Both the position numbers and the translations under genes were made by a program. The notes under the pieces were generated by a model. The model was not told the DNA's origin and ran no database searches. It worked only from the letters and a program-made list of their open reading frames with translations. Of a stretch of 64,000 nucleotides of DNA, positions 16,587-25,694 are shown in pieces. Source of the DNA: Neobacillus sp. WH10 (GTDB lineage Bacteria > Bacillota > Bacilli > Bacillales > Cytobacillaceae). Where the stretch lies: NCBI RefSeq assembly GCF_030123405.1, contig NZ_CP126110.1, forward strand, positions 5,208,001-5,272,000. The letters run 5' to 3'. Within the stretch, counting starts at the first letter, position 1. Each line of letters opens with the position of its first letter.

Positions 16587-18182
16587 TTAATTTGCAATAC
16601 CAAGCGGAGAGAAGAAAATATACATACCCACCATTGCAATAATAACCAAGGCAGCTACCCATTTTCTATGCTTCCATGGGGTTAAATCAACTTTATTAAT
16701 ATTTTCTTGGAACTCAAAGGGAGTATCCAAAGGTTTTACTTTTCCAACTAACCACATAACTAAAACATCTGCTAGGAATAGGAATCCTAAAACATATAGA
16801 TAATGAATATCCGCTAAAACTACCTTAGACAGACCATAAATTACAATGTGGAAGACAAAGGTTACTTTCGCGGCCAGCGGTGTTACACGTTTAGAATAAA
16901 AGCCTAATAAGACAAGGGCTAATAACGGCATACTATAGATTCCGTTAAATTCCTGCACAACAGCATACAGCCCAGCTGGTGCGAATGAAATAAATGGAGC
17001 AATTATAACTGAAATGAAACCAACGGCAATGGTAATGAATTTTCCCGCTCTTGCTACCTGCTTATCCGTTGCATTCTTTTTAATAACCGGTTTATAGAAA
17101 TCTAAAGTAAACAATGTTGCAGTTGCATTCAATGCCCCGACAAATGAACTTAAAATGGCACCAAAAATAACAGCAGCAAAAATTCCGTATGCCCAATCTG
17201 GTAATACAGCCGTTACTAAGGACGGATAGGCATCATCTGGTGTTGCAAGGGTATCACCAAACATATTAAAGGCAATAATTCCTGGGAATACTAGGAACAA
17301 TGCACCAAAGATTTTAAAGAACCCGACATATAATGCGCCTTTTTGTCCTTCTTTAAGGCTTTTTCCGGCTAATGTTTTTTGAACAATCATCTGGTTCGTA
17401 CACCAGAAGAAGAGGTTGTTAAATAACATCCCCATAAATAGAGTTGGCCAAGGAACAATTTTCGAATCGACATCACCAATTGCATTTAATAATTGGGGTG
17501 TTTCATTTTTAACCGTTTCCATTCCGCCAAAAAAGCTGCCATCTCCGAGGATTGTCAAGCCAATAATCGGGATTGAAAGACCTCCGATAAGCAACCCGAC
17601 ACCATAGATCGTGTCACTAAAGGCACTTAACGACAGTCCGCCGATTAACAGATATAAAAGACCGACAATACCAATCACTGCTGATATAAGGCCAACAGCT
17701 ACTAACGGATCAATACCTAATGCTTTATCAATATGGAATATTTTATTAAAAACTAATGAGCCTGAATATAAAACAACAGGTAAAAATGAAGTCATATAGG
17801 TAAAGATGAATAAAGCAGATACAATTCTTTTCGTTGTTGTATCATAACGTATTTCAATAAAATCTGATACAGTATTTACACCGTATTTTAAATATTTGGG
17901 AAGGAAGACAAGTGCCAAAAATACGCAAGCAATCGCTGCGGTAACTTCCCAAGCCATTACTTCCATACCGCCAACAAAACTTTGACCATTCTGTCCAACA
18001 ATTTGTTCCGTTGATAAATTGGTCATAATAATCGTACCAGCGATCGTTATACCTGTTAAACTTCGCCCACCAAGGAAAAATCCTTCCGAACTGGTATTAT
18101 CAACTGCCCTACTTCTCTTAAAGGCGTAAATCCAAATGACCCCAATAATGATAATAAACGATATAACTGAAAAGACACCCAA
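16587..18182 (-). CDS. Sodium:solute symporter, probable inositol importer
   Basis: This is an SSS-family transporter of about 531 residues with some 13-14 hydrophobic segments. It carries typical family features such as FFLGGRSLTGITIAGTIIMT, NLSTEQIVGQNG and ILSSFVGALNATATLFTLDF. It resembles YidK/SglT-like sugar symporters. The start is placed at a TTG at 18180-18182, because GGGAGG lies 8 nt upstream; the ATG at 18212 has no ribosome binding site. It lies between iolE and iolG on the same strand, so it most likely imports inositol, replacing the MFS carriers IolT/IolF of B. subtilis. The substrate is inferred from context. Confidence 0.82.
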   Translation of the reverse strand: MGVFSVISFIIIIGVIWIYAFKRSRAVDNTSSEGFFLGGRSLTGITIAGTIIMTNLSTEQIVGQNGQSFVGGMEVMAWEVTAAIACVFLALVFLPKYLKYGVNTVSDFIEIRYDTTTKRIVSALFIFTYMTSFLPVVLYSGSLVFNKIFHIDKALGIDPLVAVGLISAVIGIVGLLYLLIGGLSLSAFSDTIYGVGLLIGGLSIPIIGLTILGDGSFFGGMETVKNETPQLLNAIGDVDSKIVPWPTLFMGMLFNNLFFWCTNQMIVQKTLAGKSLKEGQKGALYVGFFKIFGALFLVFPGIIAFNMFGDTLATPDDAYPSLVTAVLPDWAYGIFAAVIFGAILSSFVGALNATATLFTLDFYKPVIKKNATDKQVARAGKFITIAVGFISVIIAPFISFAPAGLYAVVQEFNGIYSMPLLALVLLGFYSKRVTPLAAKVTFVFHIVIYGLSKVVLADIHYLYVLGFLFLADVLVMWLVGKVKPLDTPFEFQENINKVDLTPWKHRKWVAALVIIAMVGMYIFFSPLGIAN

Positions 18183-18366
18183 GGGTTTACCCTCCCATTG
18201 TATAAAAATCATACAGCCTTGTAAGTATTAATTGAAAACATCCCACCGAACCTATAAAACTAAGTTTACTAATCAAGTAATCTCAGTAATATATAAGTAA
18301 CCCGGCTCATTAATATTAAATCTTGTAGGTGAATAGGAATGAGCCGAATAAAATAATATATGAGTT

Positions 18367-19275
18367 TTAGATTAACTGTTTTTGGGGCATTAATTGATCA
18401 ATATGTCTTCTTCCCTTTAAAGCGTATTCAAATGGATTCGCCTTCGCCGGGTCTTGCTCTGCCTCAACAACAATCCAGCCCTCGTATCCGCTTTCAAGAA
18501 TCGCTTTCATAATAGGTTCAAAATCAATCATTCCGTCTCCAGGAACCGTAAATACACCCTTTTTAACACCGGTAAGGAAACTATCTTGATTGTCCTTAAC
18601 TTCTTTCGCAACAGACTCCCGAATATCTTTAAAATGGATATGTTTGATACGTGATTGGTATTTTTGATAAATTTCAATTGGATTTTCACCTGAGAATACA
18701 AGGTGGCCTGTGTCAAATAGCAGCGACACTTTATCAGCAGAAGTATTTTCCATTAACCGATTGATTTCAGCAGTTGTTTGAACGCCTGTCCCCATATGGT
18801 GGTGGTAAACGATTTCCATTCCCTTTTCGTTAGCTAACTCCCCTAATGCCTCTAGTCCATGTGTTAATTTATCCCAATCAACATCTGTGAACACTGGCTT
18901 TTCCTTGAATACCGGTGTATCCATTTGTCCTTGAACACTATGTCCCTGCTCAGATACAACAATGACTTTTGCACCCATGGCATGGAGGAAATCACGATGT
19001 TCAAGGAATGCTTGTTTCGTTTCTTCAAAAGGTTTTGTTGTTAAAAATGCACTAAACCAGGCACTTGCCACTCGAAGATTTCTGAGTTCTAAATATTTTT
19101 TTAATGTCTCTGGATCACGGGGATACTTATTTCCAATCTCTGTTCCTGTATAGCCGGCTAACGCCATTTCACTAATACATTGTTCAAATGTATTTTCTCC
19201 GCCTAATTCAGGCATATCATCATTTGTCCAAGCAATAGGTGCACAACCGAACTGAATTTTTGTTTCCGCTGTCAT
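18367..19275 (-). CDS. iolE: Myo-inosose-2 dehydratase IolE
   Basis: This 302-residue TIM-barrel enzyme of the AP-endonuclease-2 / xylose-isomerase-like fold begins FGCAPIAWTNDDMPELGGEN, a clear IolE signature. Metal-binding positions are visible in VVSEQGHSVQG, YHHHMGTGV, LLFDTGH, HIHFKDIR and VVEAEQDP. It dehydrates scyllo-inosose to 3D-(3,5/4)-trihydroxycyclohexane-1,2-dione, the second pathway step. GGGAGG precedes the ATG. It follows the dehydrogenase at 19415-20437 on the same strand. A stem (GGAATCCAT / ATGGATTCC, 19365-19388) without a minus-strand T-run lies between them, so cotranscription is likely. Confidence 0.93.
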   Translation of the reverse strand: MTAETKIQFGCAPIAWTNDDMPELGGENTFEQCISEMALAGYTGTEIGNKYPRDPETLKKYLELRNLRVASAWFSAFLTTKPFEETKQAFLEHRDFLHAMGAKVIVVSEQGHSVQGQMDTPVFKEKPVFTDVDWDKLTHGLEALGELANEKGMEIVYHHHMGTGVQTTAEINRLMENTSADKVSLLFDTGHLVFSGENPIEIYQKYQSRIKHIHFKDIRESVAKEVKDNQDSFLTGVKKGVFTVPGDGMIDFEPIMKAILESGYEGWIVVEAEQDPAKANPFEYALKGRRHIDQLMPQKQLI

Positions 19276-19414
19276 TATTATTTCCTCCCTGAAAATGAAT
19301 GGTGAATTTGCTGTTTATTTGAAATTAGGGTATATTATTGTTTACATATATTTTTTTATTTTCAGGAATCCATTGTGCGATGGATTCCCTTTTTTATCTT
19401 CTATAATTTGGATA

Positions 19415-20437
19415 TTACTTTACTTCAACAATTTGATTTGCTTCAACAGATTGTTGGCATGCAATTGCTACTTTAGTACTTTGCAGACCATCAATAGCAC
19501 CTACTTCAGGTTGGCGTTTTTCTTTAATACAAGAAATAAATTCCTTCATTTCATGAACAAACGCATCTCTAAAGCGCTCAGGGAAGTTCTGTGATGTAGG
19601 TCTTACTGCACCATTTTCATCAAAGACCGTTACAAGGTTTTTCTCTGGCGCAGCAGCTACACGAAGCATTCCCTTTGTTCCAATTAATTCTGTTTCTACA
19701 TGATAACCATGTGCCGCATTTCGTCCTGCAACTAAAATGGCCATTGTTTTATCTTCCAGCTGCATCATAGCTGCGCCGGTTTCTAATTCATTTAATTCAT
19801 CGAGCTCCGGATAAGCAGCGTTTTTACCCATCGCCCACACACGGCTGACTTCCTTTTTCGTAAACCATCTTACCAAGTCAATATCATGGATGGACATATC
19901 TGAGAATAGCCCGCCGCTATTGCTGTTTCGGGCGAAATCGACGAAGCTCTCCAATCCAGAACTTGGATCAATACCGTAGCAACGAACAACTGTTAGTTCA
20001 CCTAATTGCCCTTCGTCTACCATCTTTTTAGCATATTGATAGGATTCATCGTATCTTCTCATAAATCCAAGCTGGAATACTTGATCAGGATGAGCGTTGA
20101 TAACTTCCATTGTTTTTTCAATATCTTCAATATCTAATCCAATTGGCTTTTCACTGAATACATGCAGGCCTTTTTCCATCGCTAATCGAATTTGTTCTGG
20201 ATGGTAGCCGGATGGTGAAACGATACATACTGCATCAAGATTTGGGCTTGCAGCCATTTCTTCAAAGGATTTATAAGTTTCTGTTACACCTAGTTCCCTT
20301 TTAGCGTATTCCAGTTCATCTTCTACAAAGCTGCAGGCTGCTACTAATTTTGCACCCGGAACATTTTGAGCTAGATTTATTGCATGTGTTCTTCCAAGTC
20401 TACCTAATCCAACAATCCCTACTCTAACTTCGTTCAT
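19415..20437 (-). CDS. Second inositol dehydrogenase (IolX/IolG-like)
   Basis: This 340-residue Gfo/Idh/MocA oxidoreductase has the motifs VGIVGLGRLGRTHAINLA, VFSEKPIGLDIEDIE and GGLFSDMSIHDIDLVRW. It is clearly distinct from the iolG at 15523 and resembles scyllo-inositol dehydrogenase IolX or a second IolG. It probably oxidises scyllo-, chiro- or myo-inositol; sequence alone does not decide which. AGGAGGAGG precedes the ATG. It is first in the run dehydrogenase - iolE - symporter - iolG and carries the promoter with a cre-like site and IolR-like boxes. Confidence 0.82.
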   Translation of the reverse strand: MNEVRVGIVGLGRLGRTHAINLAQNVPGAKLVAACSFVEDELEYAKRELGVTETYKSFEEMAASPNLDAVCIVSPSGYHPEQIRLAMEKGLHVFSEKPIGLDIEDIEKTMEVINAHPDQVFQLGFMRRYDESYQYAKKMVDEGQLGELTVVRCYGIDPSSGLESFVDFARNSNSGGLFSDMSIHDIDLVRWFTKKEVSRVWAMGKNAAYPELDELNELETGAAMMQLEDKTMAILVAGRNAAHGYHVETELIGTKGMLRVAAAPEKNLVTVFDENGAVRPTSQNFPERFRDAFVHEMKEFISCIKEKRQPEVGAIDGLQSTKVAIACQQSVEANQIVEVK

Positions 20438-20465
20438 GGTGATCCTCCTCCTTTTAACTGCTTGA

Positions 20466-20482
20466 TAAGCGCTTTCAAAAAT
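20466..20482 (-). promoter_or_regulatory. cre-like operator in the leader of the inositol dehydrogenase gene
   Basis: TGAAAGCGCTTATCA on the minus strand resembles the CcpA cre consensus (TGAAANCGNTNNCA) with one extra base. It lies between promoter and start codon, where it could act as a transcription roadblock. CcpA control is inferred. Confidence 0.5.
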
Positions 20483-20539
20483 TATTAAAAAGATCAGTTT
20501 GTGATATGAGATATGATAGCAACCTCAAGTTTCTGTCAA

Positions 20540-20600
20540 CTTTTGGGTATATTTTGATTATCTCTACATAAATCTTATTATTAATAACGCTTTCAGTCAA
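20540..20600 (-). promoter_or_regulatory. SigA promoter with IolR-like boxes (dehydrogenase-iolE-symporter-iolG operon)
   Basis: On the minus strand: -35 TTGACT (20595-20600), 17-bp spacer, -10 TAAGAT (20572-20577). GAAAGCG, part of a cre-like motif, follows the -35. Downstream are GATAATCAAAA and ATACCCAAAAG, matching the tandem A-rich IolR recognition boxes. The same layout occurs at 27267 and 27868. Confidence 0.7.
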
Positions 20601-20890
20601 TTATTTTTGTTTAACATCACTAAAAACATAATTATATGTAAATTTAGAATTATCAGTCTTTAACCTAGGCTTTTGATGTACTTTTTACATCGTTTTTTCT
20701 TCCGAATACCGCCTTCTGCCACCACATTTGCAAATGCTTCAGAACGCACCTCACCTCTGCTCCAAGCTATACTGAAAACAGTAGCTAGTATGCAATTGGC
20801 CAAAAACCATCCACTAAAACAATTCTTGGTTCCTAAAAAAGTGAAAATTAGAGGATGCCTTTGAAAAATAAATCGACATCTTCCCCTTCT

Positions 20891-21763
20891 TTACGCTTTA
20901 TTATTTGATTTAAATTCTCTAATTTTTCCTACGACAGTTTGTTTTACAGCTTCTTTACCCGGAGAAAGGATGGTACGTGCATCATATACTTTTTTGTCCT
21001 TATCCAAAACTTCGCGAACAGCTTTTGTCCATGCCTGCAGACATTCTGTATTCACATTAATCTTTGCATGGCCAAGTTCAATTGCCTTTTGAATTTGGTA
21101 GTCAGGGATACCTGAACCGCCGTGTAGTACAAGCGGCAAATTAGTCATTTCTGAAATCTCCTTCATTTCCGCAAATCCTAATTTGGGCACACCTTGGTAT
21201 GGACCATGAACAGACCCAAGAGCGGCTGCTAATGCATCAATCCCTGTTTCTTTGACAATACGTAAACATTCCTCCGGATCTGCATATTGAATCCCGCCGA
21301 TAAGTCCATCTTCATTACCGCCAACAGTTCCAACCTCTGCTTCAACCGTCACTCCATATTTTCCTGCATAATCTGTCACTTGTTTGGTCATTTCAATATT
21401 TCTATCAATTGGATGATGTGATCCGTCTATCATAACGGATGTGTACCCGGCATCAATCGCCTCCAAGCAACGTTCCACACTGCTTCCATGATCTAAGTGC
21501 AAGGCAACTGGAACAGTAATGTTCTTTGTTTCTACAATACTATTAACCATTGCGGCAATTGTCTTAAACCCGCCTAAGTAATCTACTAGTCTGTCAGAAG
21601 ATGATACAATAACAGGAGCTTGTTCTTCCTGTGCTGCCTCTAGAATCGCTTCTGCCCATTGAAAGCTGTTTATGTTAAATGCTCCAACTGCATATTTTCC
21701 TTCTTTAGCTTTTGATAGCATCTCCTTCATAGAAACCAATCTTGATGATTGTGCTGTTGTCAC
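20891..21763 (-). CDS. iolJ: 6-phospho-5-dehydro-2-deoxy-D-gluconate aldolase IolJ
   Basis: This class II aldolase has about 291 residues. The family zinc site and active site are visible in VALHLDHGSSVE, MIDGSHHPID, VEAEVGTVGG, GSVHGPYQG, LVLHGGSGI and KINVNTE. In the pathway it cleaves 5-dehydro-2-deoxygluconate-6-phosphate into dihydroxyacetone phosphate and malonic semialdehyde. The start is set at the GTG at 21761-21763, which has GAGGTG 6 nt upstream and gives the usual IolJ length; upstream in-frame sequence lacks a ribosome binding site. It is the last gene of iolA-B-C-D-J. Confidence 0.9.
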   Translation of the reverse strand: MTTAQSSRLVSMKEMLSKAKEGKYAVGAFNINSFQWAEAILEAAQEEQAPVIVSSSDRLVDYLGGFKTIAAMVNSIVETKNITVPVALHLDHGSSVERCLEAIDAGYTSVMIDGSHHPIDRNIEMTKQVTDYAGKYGVTVEAEVGTVGGNEDGLIGGIQYADPEECLRIVKETGIDALAAALGSVHGPYQGVPKLGFAEMKEISEMTNLPLVLHGGSGIPDYQIQKAIELGHAKINVNTECLQAWTKAVREVLDKDKKVYDARTILSPGKEAVKQTVVGKIREFKSNNKA

Positions 21764-21802
21764 CTGTCTCACCTCTCTTAATCGTGAATAGAATTGTAGG
21801 AA

Positions 21803-21827
21803 GCGAGGGTTTTCAGACCCTCGCAAC
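21803..21827 (-). other. Intercistronic hairpin between iolD and iolJ
   Basis: GCGAGGGT / ACCCTCGC with a TTTCAG-type loop and no T-run. It could protect or process the upstream mRNA. The function is inferred. Confidence 0.6.
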
Positions 21828-21842
21828 CGATTCTTCACTCTA

Positions 21843-23753
21843 TTAGTATTGTTTTGCCGTTTCTAATTTTTGCTTTCTAGATTCAAATGCCTGTTGAATG
21901 CCCTCTTTATTAGATACTTCTGCCACTCCAACATTCCACCAGCTGTCATAACCTTCTGTCATTGTTTTTGGAAGCACTTTAATCTCAATTAAAGTAGAAA
22001 CTTCCTGCTTTTTCGCATCTTCTAAAGCGACTTTCAATTGTTCGATAGTATTAACACGGTATGTTTTCGCACCATAGCCTTCAGCCACTTTTGCATAGTC
22101 AATATTTAAAACTTTATTGTCATGTGTTCTGAACTCTGTGAAATATGTTCCCATGCCATTGCCCATTTGCAGGTTATTAATACAACCGAAACCAGAGTTA
22201 TCAAAAAGAACAACATTGATTTTTTTACCATACTGAATCGCTGTGATCAGCTCAGAGTGCAGCATTAAGAAACTGCCGTCACCAACAAGAGAATAAACTT
22301 CTTTATCCGGATTAGCTAATTTAACGCCTAGTGCACCTGAAACTTCATATCCCATACATGAGTATCCGTATTCTACGTTATACGTGTTCGCTACAGTCGG
22401 ATTCCAAATACGCTGAACATCGCCAGGAAGGGATCCAGCAGAAGTAATAATCGTACTATCCGGATCAATCGTATCATTGACAGCGATTAATGCTGTTGTC
22501 TGCGCTAATTCGGTGTTTAATACATCGGCATACTCATTTAAAACCTCTTGTGAGAAGTGGTTCCTAATTTCCGGTTCAAAGTTTTCACGAGTAAAGGTTA
22601 CTTTGCTTAAGCGTTCACGCTCGGAATTCCACTCTTGCTTCAATTCAGCAATTGTTTGTCCGAACTCACTCTCATATCCATCTAATAGCGGTGCTAATTG
22701 CTCCAATGTTGTTTTTGCATCAGCAACTACCTGGAAGGCATCCAATTTATACGCCTGCAGGCGGCTGACATTAATATTTAAAAACTTAGCTGTTTCAAAG
22801 TTGAATGCTGTTTTAGATGATGTTACGAAATCTGTATAGCGGGTACCGATTCCGATAATTAAATCTGCCTGGCGTGCTGCTTTATTAGCTGCCAGCGTAC
22901 CAGTAACGCCCATACCACCTAAGTTATTTTTAAAAGTAGATTCAACAGTTGCTTTACCAGCTTGTGTTTCTACTAATGGAATACTATGTTTTTCAGAGAG
23001 AGCCACTAAAATGTCACGTGCTTCTGAATATTTAGCTCCACCGCCAACAAGGATTAACGGCTTTTTACTTGCTTTAATCATTTCGGCAGCGCCTTTTAGT
23101 TCACGTTCCACCGGTGCTTTACGATCCAAATAGTGTACACGTCTTTCGAAGAATTTTTCATCATAATCATATGCTTCACCTTCGACATCCTGCGCTAGGC
23201 AAATCGTTACAGGGCCGGCTTTGCCTGGATCAGTCATGACTTCAAATGCACGAATAAGACTTGACAATAACTGCTCAGGACGGGTAATACGGTCCCAATA
23301 TCTGGAGACAGGTTTTAAGGCATCATTTGTCGTAACCGCTGCGCTATATTCCTGTTCCACTTGCTGTAATACAGGGTCAGGCTGTCTTGATGCAAATGTA
23401 TCCCCTGGTAATAGTAACATCGGAATATTGTTTGCAAGTGCTGTTCCGGCAGCAGTCACTAGATTCGCAGATCCTGGTCCAACAGATGTTGTCACAGCAT
23501 AGATTTTCTGGCGTAGCATTTGTTTGCTGTATGCCATCGCTGCAAGTGCCATCCCTTGTTCATTTTTCCCCTGAAAAACCTTTAAGTGTCCTGGGTCTTG
23601 TTCTAATGCCTGGCCAATTCCCAATACGTTTCCGTGTCCGAACACACTGAAAATACCTTCAACGAATGGGAATTCTTCTCCGTCAACATGGATATATTGC
23701 TGGTTTAAAAATTTGATTAGGGCTTGCGCAGTTGTTAATCTAGTTTTCCCCAT
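21843..23753 (-). CDS. iolD: 3D-(3,5/4)-trihydroxycyclohexane-1,2-dione hydrolase IolD
   Basis: This 636-residue thiamine-diphosphate enzyme has the full ThDP fold order. The N-terminal PYR domain contains VFQGKNEQGMALAAMAYSKQ with its conserved glutamate, followed by VTTSVGPGSANLVTAAGTAL. A central domain has LILVGGGAKYSEA. The C-terminal PP domain has GDGSFLMLHSELITAIQYGK then INVVLFDNSGFGCINN, the GDG(S)..NN ThDP/Mg motif. It opens the cyclic dione to 5-deoxyglucuronate. The ATG follows AGAGGTG. It lies 14 bp after iolC in the iolABCDJ operon. Confidence 0.95.
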   Translation of the reverse strand: MGKTRLTTAQALIKFLNQQYIHVDGEEFPFVEGIFSVFGHGNVLGIGQALEQDPGHLKVFQGKNEQGMALAAMAYSKQMLRQKIYAVTTSVGPGSANLVTAAGTALANNIPMLLLPGDTFASRQPDPVLQQVEQEYSAAVTTNDALKPVSRYWDRITRPEQLLSSLIRAFEVMTDPGKAGPVTICLAQDVEGEAYDYDEKFFERRVHYLDRKAPVERELKGAAEMIKASKKPLILVGGGAKYSEARDILVALSEKHSIPLVETQAGKATVESTFKNNLGGMGVTGTLAANKAARQADLIIGIGTRYTDFVTSSKTAFNFETAKFLNINVSRLQAYKLDAFQVVADAKTTLEQLAPLLDGYESEFGQTIAELKQEWNSERERLSKVTFTRENFEPEIRNHFSQEVLNEYADVLNTELAQTTALIAVNDTIDPDSTIITSAGSLPGDVQRIWNPTVANTYNVEYGYSCMGYEVSGALGVKLANPDKEVYSLVGDGSFLMLHSELITAIQYGKKINVVLFDNSGFGCINNLQMGNGMGTYFTEFRTHDNKVLNIDYAKVAEGYGAKTYRVNTIEQLKVALEDAKKQEVSTLIEIKVLPKTMTEGYDSWWNVGVAEVSNKEGIQQAFESRKQKLETAKQY

Positions 23754-23767
23754 GACATTTTCACCTC

Positions 23768-24766
23768 TTACTGATTTGTCACTGCTTCTTTAGAGCGGTC
23801 AGCAATTAATTGCTCAATTTCTTCTACTGTTGGCATTGCTTCAGAAGAACTGTGCTTACTTACAACGATTGCTGCAGAAGCACTGCCATATTTTAGTGCT
23901 GTTTCAATATCTTTTCCAGTGATTAAAGCATAGAGGAAAGCGGAAGCGTAGGAATCCCCTGCGCCGAATGTCTTTAAAACTTTCGTTAAATAAGCGTGGC
24001 CTCTGAACGTTTCGCCTGATTTTATATAGGCGTATGAGCCTTCGACACCGTGCTTAATGACAACTAGTTCCGGAGAATGGTTGAATAAAGCAGAAATGGT
24101 TGCTTCGTTGCTGCCTGCTTCGATATTTTCCATGACATCAAATTCATCCCGTGTACCAACGACAACATCAGCCTGCTGGGCAACCAATGTATAGTAAACA
24201 GATGTTTCTTCCTTCGATGCCCATGTATAACCGCGGTAATCCAGTTCAAAAATAACTTTCACGTCATTTTTCTTTGCAAGCTGTACAGCTTTTAATATCG
24301 CTTCACGTGATGGGCTTTTTGCAAGAGCTGTTCCTGAGACTAAAAGGATTTTGGATCTTTTAATGTAGTCTTCACTTACTTCAGAAGGATCTAAGTAAAG
24401 GTCGGCCACTTCATCACGGTACATTAAGATACTGCACTCTTCAGGGCTTTTAATTTCGGTAAAAGCTAAGCCTGTTTTATGTCCTTCTTGGTCTGTTACC
24501 ATATTGGATGTGTCGACACCGACACCAGCCATATATTGTTTAATAAAACGGCCATGCTGGTCGTCTGCTAGTTTTCCAATAAAGCCTGCTTTTAAGCCAA
24601 GCTTAGATGTTCCAATCGCAATATTTGCAGGTGATCCGCCGACATATTTTTTGAATGTCATTGTTTCTTCCATTGGACGGTTATATTCGACAGCGTTTAA
24701 ATCGATGCATGCACGGCCAATAGCGATTATGTCAAATTCTTTCTCTGAATTAAATTCAATTTTCAT
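23768..24766 (-). CDS. iolC: 5-dehydro-2-deoxygluconokinase IolC
   Basis: This 332-residue PfkB/ribokinase-family sugar kinase has the N-terminal signature GGSPANIAIGTSKLGLKAGF and the C-terminal nucleotide/catalytic motif TFGAGDSYASAFLYAL with the base Asp. It phosphorylates 2-deoxy-5-keto-gluconate, and its product is the inducer sensed by IolR. AGGAG precedes the ATG. It lies between iolB and iolD with short gaps. Confidence 0.95.
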   Translation of the reverse strand: MKIEFNSEKEFDIIAIGRACIDLNAVEYNRPMEETMTFKKYVGGSPANIAIGTSKLGLKAGFIGKLADDQHGRFIKQYMAGVGVDTSNMVTDQEGHKTGLAFTEIKSPEECSILMYRDEVADLYLDPSEVSEDYIKRSKILLVSGTALAKSPSREAILKAVQLAKKNDVKVIFELDYRGYTWASKEETSVYYTLVAQQADVVVGTRDEFDVMENIEAGSNEATISALFNHSPELVVIKHGVEGSYAYIKSGETFRGHAYLTKVLKTFGAGDSYASAFLYALITGKDIETALKYGSASAAIVVSKHSSSEAMPTVEEIEQLIADRSKEAVTNQ

Positions 24767-24789
24767 GTTGTTTTAGATCTCCTTATTAT

Positions 24790-25608
24790 TTATTTGCGTT
24801 CTAGGATCCATTCATGTGCCGGTTCATTGTGGAATTTCCAAATTCGCTTCGGTCCGGCCATAATGTTTAAATAATAGGATTCATACCCATCCGGAACCGC
24901 TACAGGATGATACCCTGCAGGCACTAATACAACATCTCCATTTTCCACTGCCATCGTTTCATCAAGGGAACGATCATCTGTATAGACACGTTGAAAAACA
25001 AAGCCCTGTCTGGGATTCATTTCATGATAGTAAGTTTCTTCTAAAAATGATTCATGTGGCAAATTGTCTTGATCATGTTTATGCGGCGGATAGCTTGACC
25101 AGTTTCCGCTTTCAGTGAACACTTCTACTACCAGCAAACTATTGGCAGATGGGTCTGAGTCAGGTAAAATATTGTGTACTAATCGTTTATTATTATATTT
25201 TCCTCTATGTTCAATGCTGTTGTCTTCAGCTTTAATAAGTCTTGTTGGTAATTGCTTCTCTGAAGGAGAGTAGCAAAGAATAATACGTGCTTCTGTTACT
25301 GCTTCAACTGCAAACGTACGGTCATTTGAAACATAGACACTATCTGTCGGTTTCTTTTCGAAAACACTTTCCCTCGTACCGATCTTTTTAAATGTTTCTT
25401 GTTGGTCTGTTACATTGATTTTTCCAGTTAGAGCAACAATGCAGCATTCTACTTTTCCTAATTCTTCTCTGTAGCTGGCTCCTGGTGCTAAATCCACTAC
25501 TCTCATTGCTACATATTCTAATGGTGAATTTTCACTTGTTACTTCATGGATTACTTTGACTCCTGGTGATACTTCTACTTGATTCGGTTTTCGGAGTAAT
25601 TTACTCAC
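24790..25608 (-). CDS. iolB: 5-deoxy-glucuronate isomerase IolB
   Basis: This 272-residue bicupin isomerase shows the family hallmarks SSYPPHKHDQDNLPHESFLE, TYYHEMNPRQGFVFQRVYTD and GDVVLVPAGYHPVAVPDGYE, with metal-binding His and Glu residues. It converts 5-deoxyglucuronate to 2-deoxy-5-keto-gluconate. The start is GTG with AGGAG about 10 nt upstream. It is the second gene of the operon, separated from iolA by a hairpin-bearing spacer of 86 bp. Confidence 0.94.
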   Translation of the reverse strand: MSKLLRKPNQVEVSPGVKVIHEVTSENSPLEYVAMRVVDLAPGASYREELGKVECCIVALTGKINVTDQQETFKKIGTRESVFEKKPTDSVYVSNDRTFAVEAVTEARIILCYSPSEKQLPTRLIKAEDNSIEHRGKYNNKRLVHNILPDSDPSANSLLVVEVFTESGNWSSYPPHKHDQDNLPHESFLEETYYHEMNPRQGFVFQRVYTDDRSLDETMAVENGDVVLVPAGYHPVAVPDGYESYYLNIMAGPKRIWKFHNEPAHEWILERK

Positions 25609-25636
25609 TTTTCTTCAACTCCTATATCATCAATTA

Positions 25637-25681
25637 TGAAGACTATTACCCTGACTTAAGATAGTCAGGATAATAGCCTTC
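25637..25681 (-). other. Large hairpin between iolA and iolB
   Basis: An imperfect 18-bp stem (GAAGxCTATTAxCCTGACT / AGTCAGGxTAATAGxCTTC, short loop). There is no T-run, so it is probably an RNA-processing or stability element that sets iolA expression apart from the downstream genes. The role is inferred. Confidence 0.7.
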
Positions 25682-25694
25682 ATTCCAAGTTCTA

